Shown: piece by piece, positions 49,710 through 58,602 of the stretch
Numbering within the stretch: the stretch's first letter is position 1
Layout of the letters: each line of letters begins with the position of its first letter
From: Flavobacteriales bacterium
GTDB lineage: Bacteria; Bacteroidota; Bacteroidia; Flavobacteriales_E; Vicingaceae
Assembly (NCBI GenBank): GCA_020435335.1
Contig: JAGQZT010000088.1
Coordinates: 1-58,602 of the forward strand
Direction of reading: 5' to 3'
Length of the DNA: 58,602 bases
The notes under the pieces: model-generated
Database searches by the model: none
Seen by the model: only the letters and a program-made list of their open reading frames with translations
What the model was told of the DNA's origin: nothing
Made by a program: the position numbers and the translations under genes

Positions 49710-50917
49710 TGGATAGTGGGCAAAAAAAGATCAAAGTACTTCGGATTATCAACCGGTTTAATTTGGGTGGACCGACCTACAATGCGGCCTACTTGACCAA
49801 ATACCTTTCGGACGACTTTGAAACATTGCTGGTTGGAGGAGCCAAGTACGAAGAAGAGGAAAGCTCTGAATTTATCCTGAACGACCTGGGGATCGAATAC
49901 GTCGTTATTCCGGAGATGCAACGGGAGATCAGTTTCGAAAAAGACAAAGCCGCCTACAGGAAGATCAGGGAGATTATTCGTGAATATCAGCCCGATATCG
50001 TACATACGCATGCATCCAAAGCAGGCACGTTAGGAAGGCTGGCGGCCAAAAAAATGAAAGTTCCGGTTATTGTTCACACCTTCCACGGGCATGTATTCCA
50101 TTCTTATTTCGGGAAAACAAAAACCCTGTTCTACAAGACCATAGAGCGTTATCTGGCCCGGGCTTCCGATAGCATCATAGCGATTAGTGAGATTCAGAAA
50201 AAAGAACTGGTGGAAGACCACGGCATTTGTAAAGCAGATAAAGTACACGTAGTTCCTCTCGGGTTTGATCTCTCCCGGTTTCAGGAAAATATCCGGGAAA
50301 AAAGGCAGGCTTTCCGGACTGATTACAAAGTGGAAGAAGATGAGGTAGCGATAGGGATTATAGGCCGGTTGGTGCCAATCAAGAATCATAACATGTTTCT
50401 GGAGGTTGTTCGGAAAGTACAGGAACAAACTACAAAAAAAGTACGGTTTTTCATCATAGGGGACGGAGAGGAAAAGGACTCGCTTCAGGATTATTGCAGA
50501 CAGCAACTACTGGATTTTACGGAGTGGAATGAACATGATCGCAAGGCACTGGTCACGTTCACCTCCTGGATCAAGGATATTGACAGGGCCAATGCCGGGT
50601 TGGATGTGGTTGTGCTGACGTCGCTCAATGAAGGGACTCCCGTGAGCCTGATCGAAGCGCAGGCGGCAAATAAACCGATCGTAACAACCAACGTTGGAGG
50701 GGTGAAAAACGTAACTAAACAGAATGAAACGGCATTCATCGTTGAAACCAATGCTGTTGATGAAATGGCCGGGCATCTGGTTCGGCTCATCGGGCAGGAA
50801 GAACTGAGGCTGAAAATGGGCGCTCAGGGTTGGGATTTTGTCAATGAACGTTTCGGGTTCAACCGATTGGTTAAAGATGTTGAAGCGTTATATCTTCGCT
50901 TATTAACCAAGAAATAG
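49709..50917 (+). CDS. GT4-family glycosyltransferase (exopolysaccharide operon)
   Basis: A 402-residue GT-B enzyme. The N-domain has VLRIINRFNLGGPTYNAAYL and DIVHTHASKAGTLGRLAAKK, the linker HTFHGHVFHSYFGKTKT with a conserved His, then SIIAISEIQKKELVEDHGI, IGIIGRLVPIKNHNMFLE and the EX7E region SLNEGTPVSLIEAQAANKP. It has the features of the GT4 enzymes that add a sugar to undecaprenyl-linked intermediates. The start is ATG 49709 (MDSGQKKIKVLRI), sharing one base with the asnB stop; an earlier in-frame ATG at 49685 lies inside asnB. Sugar unknown. Confidence 0.88.
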   Translation: MDSGQKKIKVLRIINRFNLGGPTYNAAYLTKYLSDDFETLLVGGAKYEEEESSEFILNDLGIEYVVIPEMQREISFEKDKAAYRKIREIIREYQPDIVHTHASKAGTLGRLAAKKMKVPVIVHTFHGHVFHSYFGKTKTLFYKTIERYLARASDSIIAISEIQKKELVEDHGICKADKVHVVPLGFDLSRFQENIREKRQAFRTDYKVEEDEVAIGIIGRLVPIKNHNMFLEVVRKVQEQTTKKVRFFIIGDGEEKDSLQDYCRQQLLDFTEWNEHDRKALVTFTSWIKDIDRANAGLDVVVLTSLNEGTPVSLIEAQAANKPIVTTNVGGVKNVTKQNETAFIVETNAVDEMAGHLVRLIGQEELRLKMGAQGWDFVNERFGFNRLVKDVEALYLRLLTKK

Positions 50918-50969
50918 ATGTGCTATTAACATTAATTTTAATAGATTTGTTAAGTTTAAACGGGAAGTA

Positions 50970-51740
50970 ATGATAAGAGCAATTAAAATAGGGATGGTGT
51001 TGTCGATGATGGCTGTTGTAGTGGGTTGCAACTACCGGTCTAATGTGATGATGAAAACCAAAAAAGACTATCAATTCGATCCGCCTCCGCAGGAAAGAGA
51101 AGCGGAGTACGTAGTTTCACCTAGCGATATCCTCGAATTTCAGTTGTACACCAACGATGGTAGTGTGCTGGTTGATCTCACCGCCATTAAAGAAGAAAAA
51201 TCCAGTATCGGCAGCCCGATTAACCCTCAATACCTGGTTGAATTCAATGGGAACGTGAGGCTTCCGCTGATCGGTAACCTGGATGTGAAGGGAAAAACGA
51301 TCAGAGAATTGGAGACCTTATTGGAAGAAACGTATTCCAAATACTACATAAAACCGTTTGTGAAACTTAAAGTGGCGAATAAAAGAGTTACTGTTTTTCC
51401 GGGAGGTAGTGGGCAGGCCAAGGTTGTTCCGCTTCTCAATAACAACATGCGGATCATCGAAGCATTGGGTGCCGTAGGCGGGTTAACACCGCTTGCTAAG
51501 GCCAAACGGGTGAAGCTGATCAGAGGTAATTTAAGTAATCCTCAGGTATTTCTTTTTGATTTTAGTACGCTGGAAGGTCTTCAGGAATCTGATTTCGTTC
51601 TACAGGCCAACGATATCATTTATGTAGAACCAAGATCCGATTATTTTCAGCAGCTGATCAGGGATGTAGCCCCGGTTGTCGGACTCCTTACCAGCACAAT
51701 TACATTAATTGTTGTTATTCAGAATACCACTAAGAATTAA
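50970..51740 (+). CDS. Polysaccharide export lipoprotein (Wza/OPX-like)
   Basis: A 256-residue outer-membrane lipoprotein with signal MIRAIKIGMVLSMMAVVVGC. The poly-export domain is YVVSPSDILEFQLYTNDGS ... FNGNVRLPLIGNLDVKGKTI, followed by an SLBB-like domain with VTVFPGGSGQAKVVPLLNNN and ALGAVGGLTP. The C-terminal ~25 residues (VAPVVGLLTSTITLIVVIQN) form a hydrophobic segment. It probably builds the export channel with the Wzc-like kinase encoded 2 bases downstream. It lies 52 bases behind the GT4 gene. Confidence 0.9.
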   Translation: MIRAIKIGMVLSMMAVVVGCNYRSNVMMKTKKDYQFDPPPQEREAEYVVSPSDILEFQLYTNDGSVLVDLTAIKEEKSSIGSPINPQYLVEFNGNVRLPLIGNLDVKGKTIRELETLLEETYSKYYIKPFVKLKVANKRVTVFPGGSGQAKVVPLLNNNMRIIEALGAVGGLTPLAKAKRVKLIRGNLSNPQVFLFDFSTLEGLQESDFVLQANDIIYVEPRSDYFQQLIRDVAPVVGLLTSTITLIVVIQNTTKN

Positions 51741-51742
51741 AC

Positions 51743-54196
51743 ATGGAAGAAGGTTCCATTTCAGATAGAATTAAGGACGAAAAATCACGGAAACGGTCAA
51801 ATTTTAATACAGAATCTGATCCGATCCTGTTTTTCCACCTGCTAAGAAAAAATTTGATCTGGTTCGTTATTATCATTGCGATATCGGTATCTCTGGTCTT
51901 GCTATACCTCAGATACACCGTTCCGGTTTATGAATCCAGCCTGAAGTTTCAGGTCGGGTCGATCAACACGGCCAATGAAGTGCTTGATGTGAACGACTTC
52001 CATAACAAAGGAGAGGATCTGGCTAAATATGTTCAGATTCTGACATCGAAACTCTTGTTTAAGCGAACCCTGGAACGCCTTCCGCTGAAAGTGACCTATT
52101 TCAATAAGGGCGAAATTCTCGATAATGAAATTTACAAGGCATCTCCGATCAGTGTGGAATATGTGGTGAAAGACTCAACTGTTTTCGGTTCAAGATTTTA
52201 TATTGATTTTATTAATGAGAATGGTTTTAACCTGCGCACCGATTTCACTGATTTGGGGAAATTTGCGTTTAACACCCCGATTGATCTACCTCAGGTTCAA
52301 TTAAAAGTGATCCCGTTGCTTGATGAACATGGAAAGCAGAAAACCACAGGCTACCAACGTGAGATGTATTTCATTCTCAACGATATGGAAACCCTTACGA
52401 ATGCCTATATATCCCGGTTAACGGTATTTCCCCATAATCATGCCGCAAAAACCATCCAGATCTCTTTTCAAGACAATAATCCGGTCAAAGCAAAAGATGT
52501 AGTTACCGCACTTGCCAACGAGTATATCGATTACGATTTGGAAGAGCGTAGCAAAAGTTCCCGGAAAGCGCTTCAATTTATTGATGACCAGTTGGATAAG
52601 TATTATAACAGGGTGAAGAAATCGGAGAACTCCATTCAGGAATTCCAGAAAAGCAACAATTATACGACCATTGATAAATCAGCTGCTTACTTCGAAAGAA
52701 GCAATAAACTGGAGAATGAATTGATTGATATCGATCTTCAGAAGTCGGTATTGAGTGAGATCAAAAAATCGATTTCGATCGATCATGCGAATGTCGACGT
52801 GTACAAATTGTTGCCCCTGTTGGTCGGGACAGAGTATGCAGAAGGAATCATGTCATTGATCACCAACCTGAAAGAGTTGCTGCTGGAGAAAGAAAACCTG
52901 CAGTTTAAGGCTACCAAAGACAGCGAAGCCATTAAGGCGATGGATTTTAAGATTGAGGTTCAAAAGAAGGTCTTGTTGGAAAGCATCAATTCATCGGTGA
53001 ACAAACTGGATGCGAAACGAAAAGAACTCATTTCAAAAATTACTGAAGTTGAACAAAAGTACTTAAGTGTTCCTGCTCAGGAATTGGAATACGCCAGACT
53101 GCAACGGGTTTTGTCGATCGACGAAAAATTCTTTACCATGCTGATGGAGAAAAGAACGGAATACTCCATTTCGGACGCCGGATTTGTTTCTCAGCACACC
53201 ATTCTGGATAAAGCAGTGGTACCGGGTATCCCGGTTTATCCGAATAAGAAACTGTTTATTGTGTTTGGACTGGTGATCGGTTTGGTGTTGAGTTTGATGC
53301 TGCTTCTGGCTAAATACATCATGAAGAATACTATTTCATCTGTTGATGAGATTATCCGTCAATCATATGCCCAGATTTCCGTGTTGGGGATCATTCCCAA
53401 GTATAAAAAAGATATTCCGGTTTCCCAGTTGGTAGTCAATAAAAACCCAAAATCCATCATTGCGGAAGCGTTCAGGGCTTTGCGGTCTAATTTGCAGTTC
53501 ATTAGTGGAACGGAAGAAAGCAAGTTACTGGCCGTAACATCGACCATTTCGGGAGAAGGTAAAACCTTTTGTGCCATCAACATCGCAGGAATCATCGCTT
53601 ATTCGGGTAAAAAAGTAATTATCCTGGATCTGGATATGCGTAAGCCGAAAATCCACCTCGGATTCGGTGTGGAGAATACCATCGGGATGAGTACATTACT
53701 GATCGATAAGGCTGAAATAAAGGAATGTGTCCACCACAGTGAGCAGGAAGGTCTTGATTTTATTACTTCCGGGCCGGTTCCTCCTAATCCTTCGGAGCTT
53801 ATCATTAGTGGAAAACTGGAAGTGATCATTGATAAGTTAAAGGAAGAATATGATTTTATCATTGTGGATAATCCACCTATCGGATTGGTTTCCGATGCCA
53901 TGGAAATCCTGAAAAAGGCCGATTACCCGTTATATGTCTTCAAGAACGAGTATTCCAAGAAGTATTTTGTGAATAATGTAGATCGTTTGATCCTCGATAA
54001 CGGAATCAAGAAGCTTTCAATTATTCTGAATAGCGTTGAAACCGGTAAAAGCTCCTACGGAGGAGGTTATGGCTACGGTTATGGCGGAGGTTATGGCTAT
54101 GGCGGAGGCTACGGTTATGGTTATGGAGGCTATTATGAAGATGAACCGAAGGAGCGAGACGGTCTGTTAAGCAGGTTATTTGGAAAGAAAAAATAA
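51743..54196 (+). CDS. Polysaccharide co-polymerase / tyrosine autokinase (Wzc-like)
   Basis: An 817-residue inner-membrane protein: cytoplasmic N-terminus, TM1 (LIWFVIIIAISVSLVLLYL), a large periplasmic coiled-coil part, TM2 near 505 (KLFIVFGLVIGLVLSLMLLL) and a BY-kinase domain: Walker A STISGEGKT near residue 600, Walker A' IILDLDMRKP and Walker B IIVDNPP near 706. The C-terminal tail is a Gly/Tyr-rich run (GGYGYGYGGGYGYGGGYGYG) providing many tyrosines for autophosphorylation. It controls chain length and export together with the Wza-like protein. Very close spacing to both neighbours. Confidence 0.93.
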   Translation: MEEGSISDRIKDEKSRKRSNFNTESDPILFFHLLRKNLIWFVIIIAISVSLVLLYLRYTVPVYESSLKFQVGSINTANEVLDVNDFHNKGEDLAKYVQILTSKLLFKRTLERLPLKVTYFNKGEILDNEIYKASPISVEYVVKDSTVFGSRFYIDFINENGFNLRTDFTDLGKFAFNTPIDLPQVQLKVIPLLDEHGKQKTTGYQREMYFILNDMETLTNAYISRLTVFPHNHAAKTIQISFQDNNPVKAKDVVTALANEYIDYDLEERSKSSRKALQFIDDQLDKYYNRVKKSENSIQEFQKSNNYTTIDKSAAYFERSNKLENELIDIDLQKSVLSEIKKSISIDHANVDVYKLLPLLVGTEYAEGIMSLITNLKELLLEKENLQFKATKDSEAIKAMDFKIEVQKKVLLESINSSVNKLDAKRKELISKITEVEQKYLSVPAQELEYARLQRVLSIDEKFFTMLMEKRTEYSISDAGFVSQHTILDKAVVPGIPVYPNKKLFIVFGLVIGLVLSLMLLLAKYIMKNTISSVDEIIRQSYAQISVLGIIPKYKKDIPVSQLVVNKNPKSIIAEAFRALRSNLQFISGTEESKLLAVTSTISGEGKTFCAINIAGIIAYSGKKVIILDLDMRKPKIHLGFGVENTIGMSTLLIDKAEIKECVHHSEQEGLDFITSGPVPPNPSELIISGKLEVIIDKLKEEYDFIIVDNPPIGLVSDAMEILKKADYPLYVFKNEYSKKYFVNNVDRLILDNGIKKLSIILNSVETGKSSYGGGYGYGYGGGYGYGGGYGYGYGGYYEDEPKERDGLLSRLFGKKK
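54058..54135 (+). repeat. Gly-Tyr codon microrepeat in the wzc-like gene
   Basis: A run of imperfect GGT/GGC-TAT/TAC codons encoding the tyrosine-rich tail. The near-repetitive DNA could allow slippage in units of 6 or 9 bases without a frameshift. Confidence 0.8.
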
Positions 54197-54202
54197 GTGC
54201 GG

Positions 54203-54745
54203 ATGAATTTTGTTACAACTGAAATTGAAGGGCTACTCATTGTTGAACCCAGGGTATTTGCAGATGAACGAGGTTATTTTTTTGAATCATACAATAAAAG
54301 ATTGTTTGATGAAGCCGGTTTGAATGTGACTTTTGTCCAGGATAATCAGTCGCTTTCCCAAAAAGGAGTCTTACGCGGACTTCATTTCCAGGAACCACCT
54401 CATGCTCAGGCGAAATTGGTTAGTGTAGTAAAAGGAAGTGTACTGGATGTAGCGGTAGACATCCGCAAGGATTCACCTACTTACGGGAAGCATTGCTCCC
54501 TCATACTTTCCGAAGAAAACAAAAAGATGTTCTTTATCCCGAAAGGCTTCGCTCACGGGTTTCTGACATTGGAAGATAATACGATCTTTTCCTATAAATG
54601 CTCCGATTTTTACGCGAAGGATAGTGAAGGAGGCATCTTGTGGAACGATCAGCATATAGGAATCGATTGGGGTATTTCTGACCCAATTTTATCCGATAAA
54701 GATCAAGTCGCTCAAGCATTTTCAACTTTCAAATCGCCTTTCTAA
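54203..54745 (+). CDS. rfbC: dTDP-4-dehydrorhamnose 3,5-epimerase
   Basis: A 180-residue cupin-fold epimerase of dTDP-L-rhamnose synthesis. Landmarks are GLLIVEPRVFADERGYFFES, FVQDNQSLSQKGVLRGLHFQ (with the catalytic His), VSVVKGSVLDVAVDIRKDSP, PKGFAHGFLTLED and the Tyr-containing IFSYKCSDFYAKDSEGGILW. An in-frame GTG at 54197 is directly after the preceding stop, but ATG 54203 fits the family better. rfbA, B and D are not in the window, so the other rhamnose genes must be elsewhere. The gene lies in the exopolysaccharide operon. Confidence 0.94.
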   Translation: MNFVTTEIEGLLIVEPRVFADERGYFFESYNKRLFDEAGLNVTFVQDNQSLSQKGVLRGLHFQEPPHAQAKLVSVVKGSVLDVAVDIRKDSPTYGKHCSLILSEENKKMFFIPKGFAHGFLTLEDNTIFSYKCSDFYAKDSEGGILWNDQHIGIDWGISDPILSDKDQVAQAFSTFKSPF

Positions 54746-54748
54746 GCC

Positions 54749-55807
54749 TTGTTTTCCTGGAAACACATATTGTTTTTCTTCGGTGCGCTGGTGTTTTCTC
54801 TGCTCATCAATAGCATCATGTTGCGTTTTGTCAGAACCCTCGGAATCAGGAACCAGGCCGAAGCAACGATCAGGTGGAGCGACCAGGTGAAACCCGCGCT
54901 TGGCGGCCTGGGGTTTTACATCGTTTTCCTGCTTTCTGTTACCCTGCATTCCTTTATTTTTTCATATTCCGGGAAGACCATCGACTTTCAGTTTACCGGG
55001 ATTGTTGGGGCTACTTCGCTCGGTTTCTTGATGGGACTGGCAGATGATGCTTACAACACCAGGCCTGTATTGAAATTTCTCACCCAATTGCTCTGCAGCG
55101 TTATCCTGATCTACTCCGGCACGTACATCAATATTTTTGAAAGCAATTTACTGAATTATGGTCTGACCATCATGTGGGTCGTGGGGCTGATGAACTCGAT
55201 CAACATGCTTGATAATATGGATGGCATCACAACGATCGTATCACTGGTCATCAGCTTCACTATCCTGTTCTTGATGCTGATCAATCAGGAAGTGGAAACG
55301 ATTGGCATGACCGTAGTCATCGGATTGATCGCTTCATTGATGGGGTTCTTGAAATTTAACTGGAACCCTTCCAGAATGTACATGGGAGATACCGGTAGTC
55401 AGTATCTCGGTATTCTGCTGGCGGCAATCAGTATCAATTACCTTTGGAATCCCGTTACTACCGAAGAGTTTTCATTGTCCCGTCAAATCCTGATTCCTCT
55501 CCTCTCGTTTGTTATCCCGATTGTCGATACCACAACGGTGGTAATCAAGCGTTTGAGAAAGGGTCATTCCCCTTTTGTGGGAGGGAAAGACCATACCACC
55601 CATCATTTATCGTACATGGGGCTTACCGAACGGCAGGTTGCGGCACTGGTGGCCCTGATATCCATCGTTTCTTCAGTAATTGTGATCTACGTAATCTCCA
55701 ACATTACCGTTTGGAGTCACCTGTACACGGCCATTTTTGTGCTCTACTTTTTAATCATATTCGGGGTGCTGTTCCGGATTGCTAACAAAAATATCCCGGA
55801 AGAATAG
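54749..55807 (+). CDS. WecA/MraY-like undecaprenyl-phosphate sugar-1-phosphate transferase
   Basis: A 352-residue multi-pass membrane enzyme that starts glycan assembly by loading a sugar phosphate on undecaprenyl phosphate. Motifs are LGGLGFY after TM1, FLMGLADDAYNTRPVLKF with the Asp pair, SINMLDNMDGI, MYMGDTGSQYLG and the C-terminal loop GKDHTTHHLSYMGLTERQ with histidines. It begins at a TTG three bases after the rfbC stop; the first ATG (codon 24) would cut the first membrane helix. A MraY role is less likely since it is in an EPS operon and ends in front of uvrA. Confidence 0.9.
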   Translation: MFSWKHILFFFGALVFSLLINSIMLRFVRTLGIRNQAEATIRWSDQVKPALGGLGFYIVFLLSVTLHSFIFSYSGKTIDFQFTGIVGATSLGFLMGLADDAYNTRPVLKFLTQLLCSVILIYSGTYINIFESNLLNYGLTIMWVVGLMNSINMLDNMDGITTIVSLVISFTILFLMLINQEVETIGMTVVIGLIASLMGFLKFNWNPSRMYMGDTGSQYLGILLAAISINYLWNPVTTEEFSLSRQILIPLLSFVIPIVDTTTVVIKRLRKGHSPFVGGKDHTTHHLSYMGLTERQVAALVALISIVSSVIVIYVISNITVWSHLYTAIFVLYFLIIFGVLFRIANKNIPEE

Positions 55808-55809
55808 CC

Positions 55810-58602
55810 ATGGTTGAAGAAGCACAAGAAATTGAAGTGATCGGCTCGAGGGTTCACAACCTCAAAAATGTTTCGGTCAGAATTCCCCGGAACAAACTGG
55901 TAGTCATGACCGGAGTGAGCGGTAGCGGAAAGTCTTCCCTGGCTTTTGATACCATTTATGCCGAAGGCCAAAGAAGATATCTCGAAACGTTTTCAGCCTA
56001 TGCCCGCCAGTTTCTCGGAAATATGGAGCGCCCCGATGTGGATAAGATCAGTGGGTTAAGCCCGGTTATTTCGATCGAGCAAAAAACGGTCAGCAAGAAC
56101 CCCCGTTCAACCGTAGGAACCATCACGGAGGTTTACGACTTTTTCCGATTGTTGTATGCCAGAGCGGCGGATGCTTATTCCTACAATACCGGGGAAAAGA
56201 TGGTGCAGTATTCGGCCGACCAGATTACCGATCTTATTCTTGAAAAATACCACGATAAAAAAATCATGCTTCTGGCTCCTGTTGTTCGCGCCAGAAAAGG
56301 GCATTATCAGGATCTTTTCCGGCAAATCCTCAAACAGGGATTCATTAAAGTGCGTGTGGACGGCCAATTGATGAATATCGATCCGGGAATGCGGCTCGAC
56401 CGATACAAAACACACGATGTGGAAATTGTGATCGATCAGATTAAGGTTAAAGAAGACGATCGCAAACGCATTTCGGCATCTGTCAATACGGCATTAAAAC
56501 ATGGGAAAGACATCATGATGGTGTTCGATGTGGATGCCGGTCAATATATGATTCTCAGTAAGAAATTGATGTGTCCTACAACAGGGATTGCTTATGATCA
56601 GCCCGCTCCCAATATGTTTTCGTTTAACTCACCCTACGGAGCCTGTTCAAAATGTGGCGGATTGGGAGAAGTGTCTGAGATCGATCTGAAAAAAATCATT
56701 CCGAACCGGAATACCACCATCAAAAAAGGAGGGATTGTTCCACTGGGAGAATACAAGAACAACTGGACCTTCAGGCAAGTGGAAGCCATCGGAAAGAAGT
56801 TCGGTTTTACCCTCAATACGCCAATTAAGGATATCAGCGACGAAGCCATCGACTTTCTGCTCAATGGCTCTACTCAGTCCATTACGCTTTCTCAGGATAT
56901 TGCCGGAATTAATTCGGAGTACAGCTTTGAATTCGAAGGCATTATCAGCATCATTGTCAAACAGTTCGAGGAAAATTCAAGCAAGACCGTAAACCGTTGG
57001 GCCACCAGTTTTATGAACAAGGTAGAGTGTCCCGAATGCGACGGCAGCAGGCTCAAAAAAGAATCGCTTTACTTTAAACTCGATGATCAGTCCATTGCCG
57101 CGGTAGCCAAGATGGATCTCGATAAACTGCATGCGTGGAGCAGTAGCCTGCTTGATAAGCTGAGCGATCAGCAACAGATCATCGCCAGAGAGGTACTGAA
57201 AGAGATCAACAAACGCCTCAACTTTTTGCTGGATGTCGGCCTCGGTTATTTGTCGCTCAACAGGAGTTCCAGAACCCTTTCAGGAGGGGAAGCTCAGCGA
57301 ATCCGATTGGCGACTCAGATCGGATCACAACTGGTTAATGTACTCTACATCCTGGATGAACCGAGTATCGGATTGCATCAGCGGGACAATCAAAAGCTGA
57401 TTCATTCGTTAAAAGAACTAAGGGATATCGGAAATTCCATCATTGTGGTGGAACACGATAAGGAAATTATGCTGGCGTCAGATTACATCATCGATATAGG
57501 GCCGAAGGCAGGCCTGCATGGCGGGCACATCGTATCTGCCGCACCACCGGACGAGTTTCTCCGGGAAGATACCGAGACGTCTAACTTTCTGAGCAACCGG
57601 ATCCGGATTGAGCAACCGAAGGAAAGGAGAACCGGTAACGGTAAAAGCATCGAGCTTCAAGGAGCCTCGGGGAATAACCTGAAAAATGTTGACCTTAAAA
57701 TTCCATTGGGAAAACTGGTTTGTGTTACGGGAGTATCGGGTAGCGGTAAATCCACTCTGATCAATGAAACGTTGTATCCCATCCTGAATCAGTATGTTTA
57801 CAATGCCGTTAAAAAACCGCTGCCATTCAAAGAAATCAAAGGGTTGGAGCATATCGACAAGGTGATCGATATCGACCAGTCGCCGATCGGACGTACGCCT
57901 CGATCCAATCCGGCCACCTACACCGGCGTATTTACCGATATCCGGGCATTGTTTAGCGAATTACCCGAATCGAAGATCAGAGGTTACAAGCCGGGAAGGT
58001 ATTCGTTTAATGTCAAAGGAGGAAGGTGTGAGACCTGTCAGGGAGCAGGGCTCAAAACCATTGAAATGAACTTCCTGCCGAATGTTTATGTGGAGTGCAC
58101 CGACTGCAACGGAAAAAGATACAACCGTGAAACCCTTGAAGTACGCTACAAGGGTAAGTCCATCAGCGATGTACTCGACATGACCATCGATCACGCGGTG
58201 GAGTTTTTTGAGAATATTCCATCCATTATTCTGAAAATCAAAACCTTACAAGATGTTGGCTTGGGATATATCAAACTGGGGCAACCGTCAACAACTTTGT
58301 CGGGCGGGGAGGCTCAGCGAGTGAAACTGGCGTCGGAATTATCAAAAAAGCAAACAGGGAAAACCTTTTACATCCTCGATGAGCCGTCAACCGGTCTTCA
58401 CTTCAGTGATATCAAAATCTTTCTGGAAGTGATTGACCGCCTGGTAGACCTGGGGAATACGGTGTTGATCATTGAGCACAACATGGATATTATAAAAGTG
58501 GCAGACCATTTGATTGATATCGGGCCTGAAGCCGGGGAGCAAGGTGGTGAAATTGTTGTGACAGGCACCCCGGAAGAGGTTGTTAAAAATAAAAAAAGCT
58601 AC
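55810..58602 (+). CDS. uvrA: Excinuclease ABC subunit A (3' end outside the window)
   Basis: 931 codons are open up to the right edge, close to the full length of the ~940-residue protein. Two ABC modules are visible: Walker [21 protein letters not shown] and [19 protein letters not shown], signatures [13 protein letters not shown] and [13 protein letters not shown], Walker [13 protein letters not shown] and [12 protein letters not shown], and the Zn module [11 protein letters not shown]...[10 protein letters not shown]. UvrA finds bulky DNA lesions with UvrB for nucleotide excision repair. The upstream zinc module has CPTTG in place of the classic CPXCG, a missing cysteine. It starts 2 bases after the previous stop, so it is co-transcribed with the EPS genes. 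Confidence 0.96.
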   Translation, partial: MVEEAQEIEVIGSRVHNLKNVSVRIPRNKLVVMTGVSGSGKSSLAFDTIYAEGQRRYLETFSAYARQFLGNMERPDVDKISGLSPVISIEQKTVSKNPRSTVGTITEVYDFFRLLYARAADAYSYNTGEKMVQYSADQITDLILEKYHDKKIMLLAPVVRARKGHYQDLFRQILKQGFIKVRVDGQLMNIDPGMRLDRYKTHDVEIVIDQIKVKEDDRKRISASVNTALKHGKDIMMVFDVDAGQYMILSKKLMCPTTGIAYDQPAPNMFSFNSPYGACSKCGGLGEVSEIDLKKIIPNRNTTIKKGGIVPLGEYKNNWTFRQVEAIGKKFGFTLNTPIKDISDEAIDFLLNGSTQSITLSQDIAGINSEYSFEFEGIISIIVKQFEENSSKTVNRWATSFMNKVECPECDGSRLKKESLYFKLDDQSIAAVAKMDLDKLHAWSSSLLDKLSDQQQIIAREVLKEINKRLNFLLDVGLGYLSLNRSSRTLSGGEAQRIRLATQIGSQLVNVLYILDEPSIGLHQRDNQKLIHSLKELRDIGNSIIVVEHDKEIMLASDYIIDIGPKAGLHGGHIVSAAPPDEFLREDTETSNFLSNRIRIEQPKERRTGNGKSIELQGASGNNLKNVDLKIPLGKLVCVTGVSGSGKSTLINETLYPILNQYVYNAVKKPLPFKEIKGLEHIDKVIDIDQSPIGRTPRSNPATYTGVFTDIRALFSELPESKIRGYKPGRYSFNVKGGRCETCQGAGLKTIEMNFLPNVYVECTDCNGKRYNRETLEVRYKGKSISDVLDMTIDHAVEFFENIPSIILKIKTLQDVGLGYIKLGQPSTTLSGGEAQRVKLASELSKKQTGKTFYILDEPSTGLHFSDIKIFLEVIDRLVDLGNTVLIIEHNMDIIKVADHLIDIGPEAGEQGGEIVVTGTPEEVVKNKKSY

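Noticed and set aside
55810..58602. Frameshifted or broken uvrA, because several small ORFs appear across it
   Set aside because: Reading from ATG 55810 gives 931 uninterrupted codons with both ABC modules; it only lacks a stop because it leaves the window.

Overview
The window looks like chromosome of a Bacteroidota bacterium, most likely of the order Flavobacteriales. The signs are type IX secretion (T9SS) cargo with C-terminal sorting domains, a GldN-type T9SS protein, a TPR/beta-propeller/OmpA lipoprotein of PorE type, a PID-CTERM-like small protein, CCC-motif membrane proteins, AMP nucleosidase, and promoters of the Bacteroidota type (-33 TTG, -7 TAnnTTTG). Coding density is high and composition is near the mid-40s % G+C by eye. 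The species cannot be named from sequence alone.

Layout. 1-2322: end of a glycan cluster (partial gene, methyltransferase, GT4 glycosyltransferase). 2459-5760: a large T9SS-secreted LamG-like protein and a tiny proline/glycine-rich PID-CTERM-like protein. 5835-8405: glyA and fumarylacetoacetase. 8626-10273: four small membrane-protein genes on the minus strand. 10449-19132: M61 peptidase, lipoamide dehydrogenase, DEAD-box helicase, TrmH-type methyltransferase, HU, a cupin and bifunctional FtcD. 19224-22129: SLC12-like transporter and a sterol desaturase/fatty acid hydroxylase family protein. 22168-23283: tRNA-Pro(TGG), tRNA-Arg(TCT) and tRNA-Ser(GGA), embedded in terminator-like hairpins and two tandem-repeat families. 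23432-34123: universal stress protein, GldN-like protein, tryptophan 2,3-dioxygenase, a GT2 glycosyltransferase with a Rossmann tail, a BaiN/HI0933 flavoprotein, a trans-sulfuration enzyme, a subclass B1 metallo-beta-lactamase behind a TIMP/NTR-like secreted protein, an AT-rich Clp-fold SDH-family protease, uracil-DNA glycosylase and a secreted hypothetical protein. 34182-36454: holA, amn and a GIY-YIG nuclease bracketed by inverted REP-like repeats. 36612-47737: dapA, msrA, a SiaC-like protein, aroE, a T9SS subtilase, a lipoprotein, queE, the PorE-like lipoprotein and two envelope proteins. 47781-55807: an exopolysaccharide operon (asnB, GT4, wza-like, wzc-like, rfbC, wecA/mraY-like), followed by uvrA, which runs off the right edge.

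How the genes work together. The T9SS parts (GldN-like and PorE-like) and the T9SS clients (2459-5452, 39466-43053) are scattered rather than in one operon. Amino-acid catabolism is represented by FtcD (His), FAH (Tyr), tryptophan dioxygenase and a trans-sulfuration lyase. The right-hand operon is a Wzx/Wzy-type capsule or exopolysaccharide export and initiation block.

The most unusual structures are: (i) the GIY-YIG nuclease gene whose C-terminal codons are made of a REP-like repeat, with inverted copies on its other side and further copies about 28 kb away; (ii) tandem terminator-hairpin cassettes behind the tRNA genes, two families sharing a GGATCAC...GTAATCC core; and (iii) a recurring promoter geometry, TAnnTTTG-N5-ATG, which predicts leaderless mRNAs for at least four genes.
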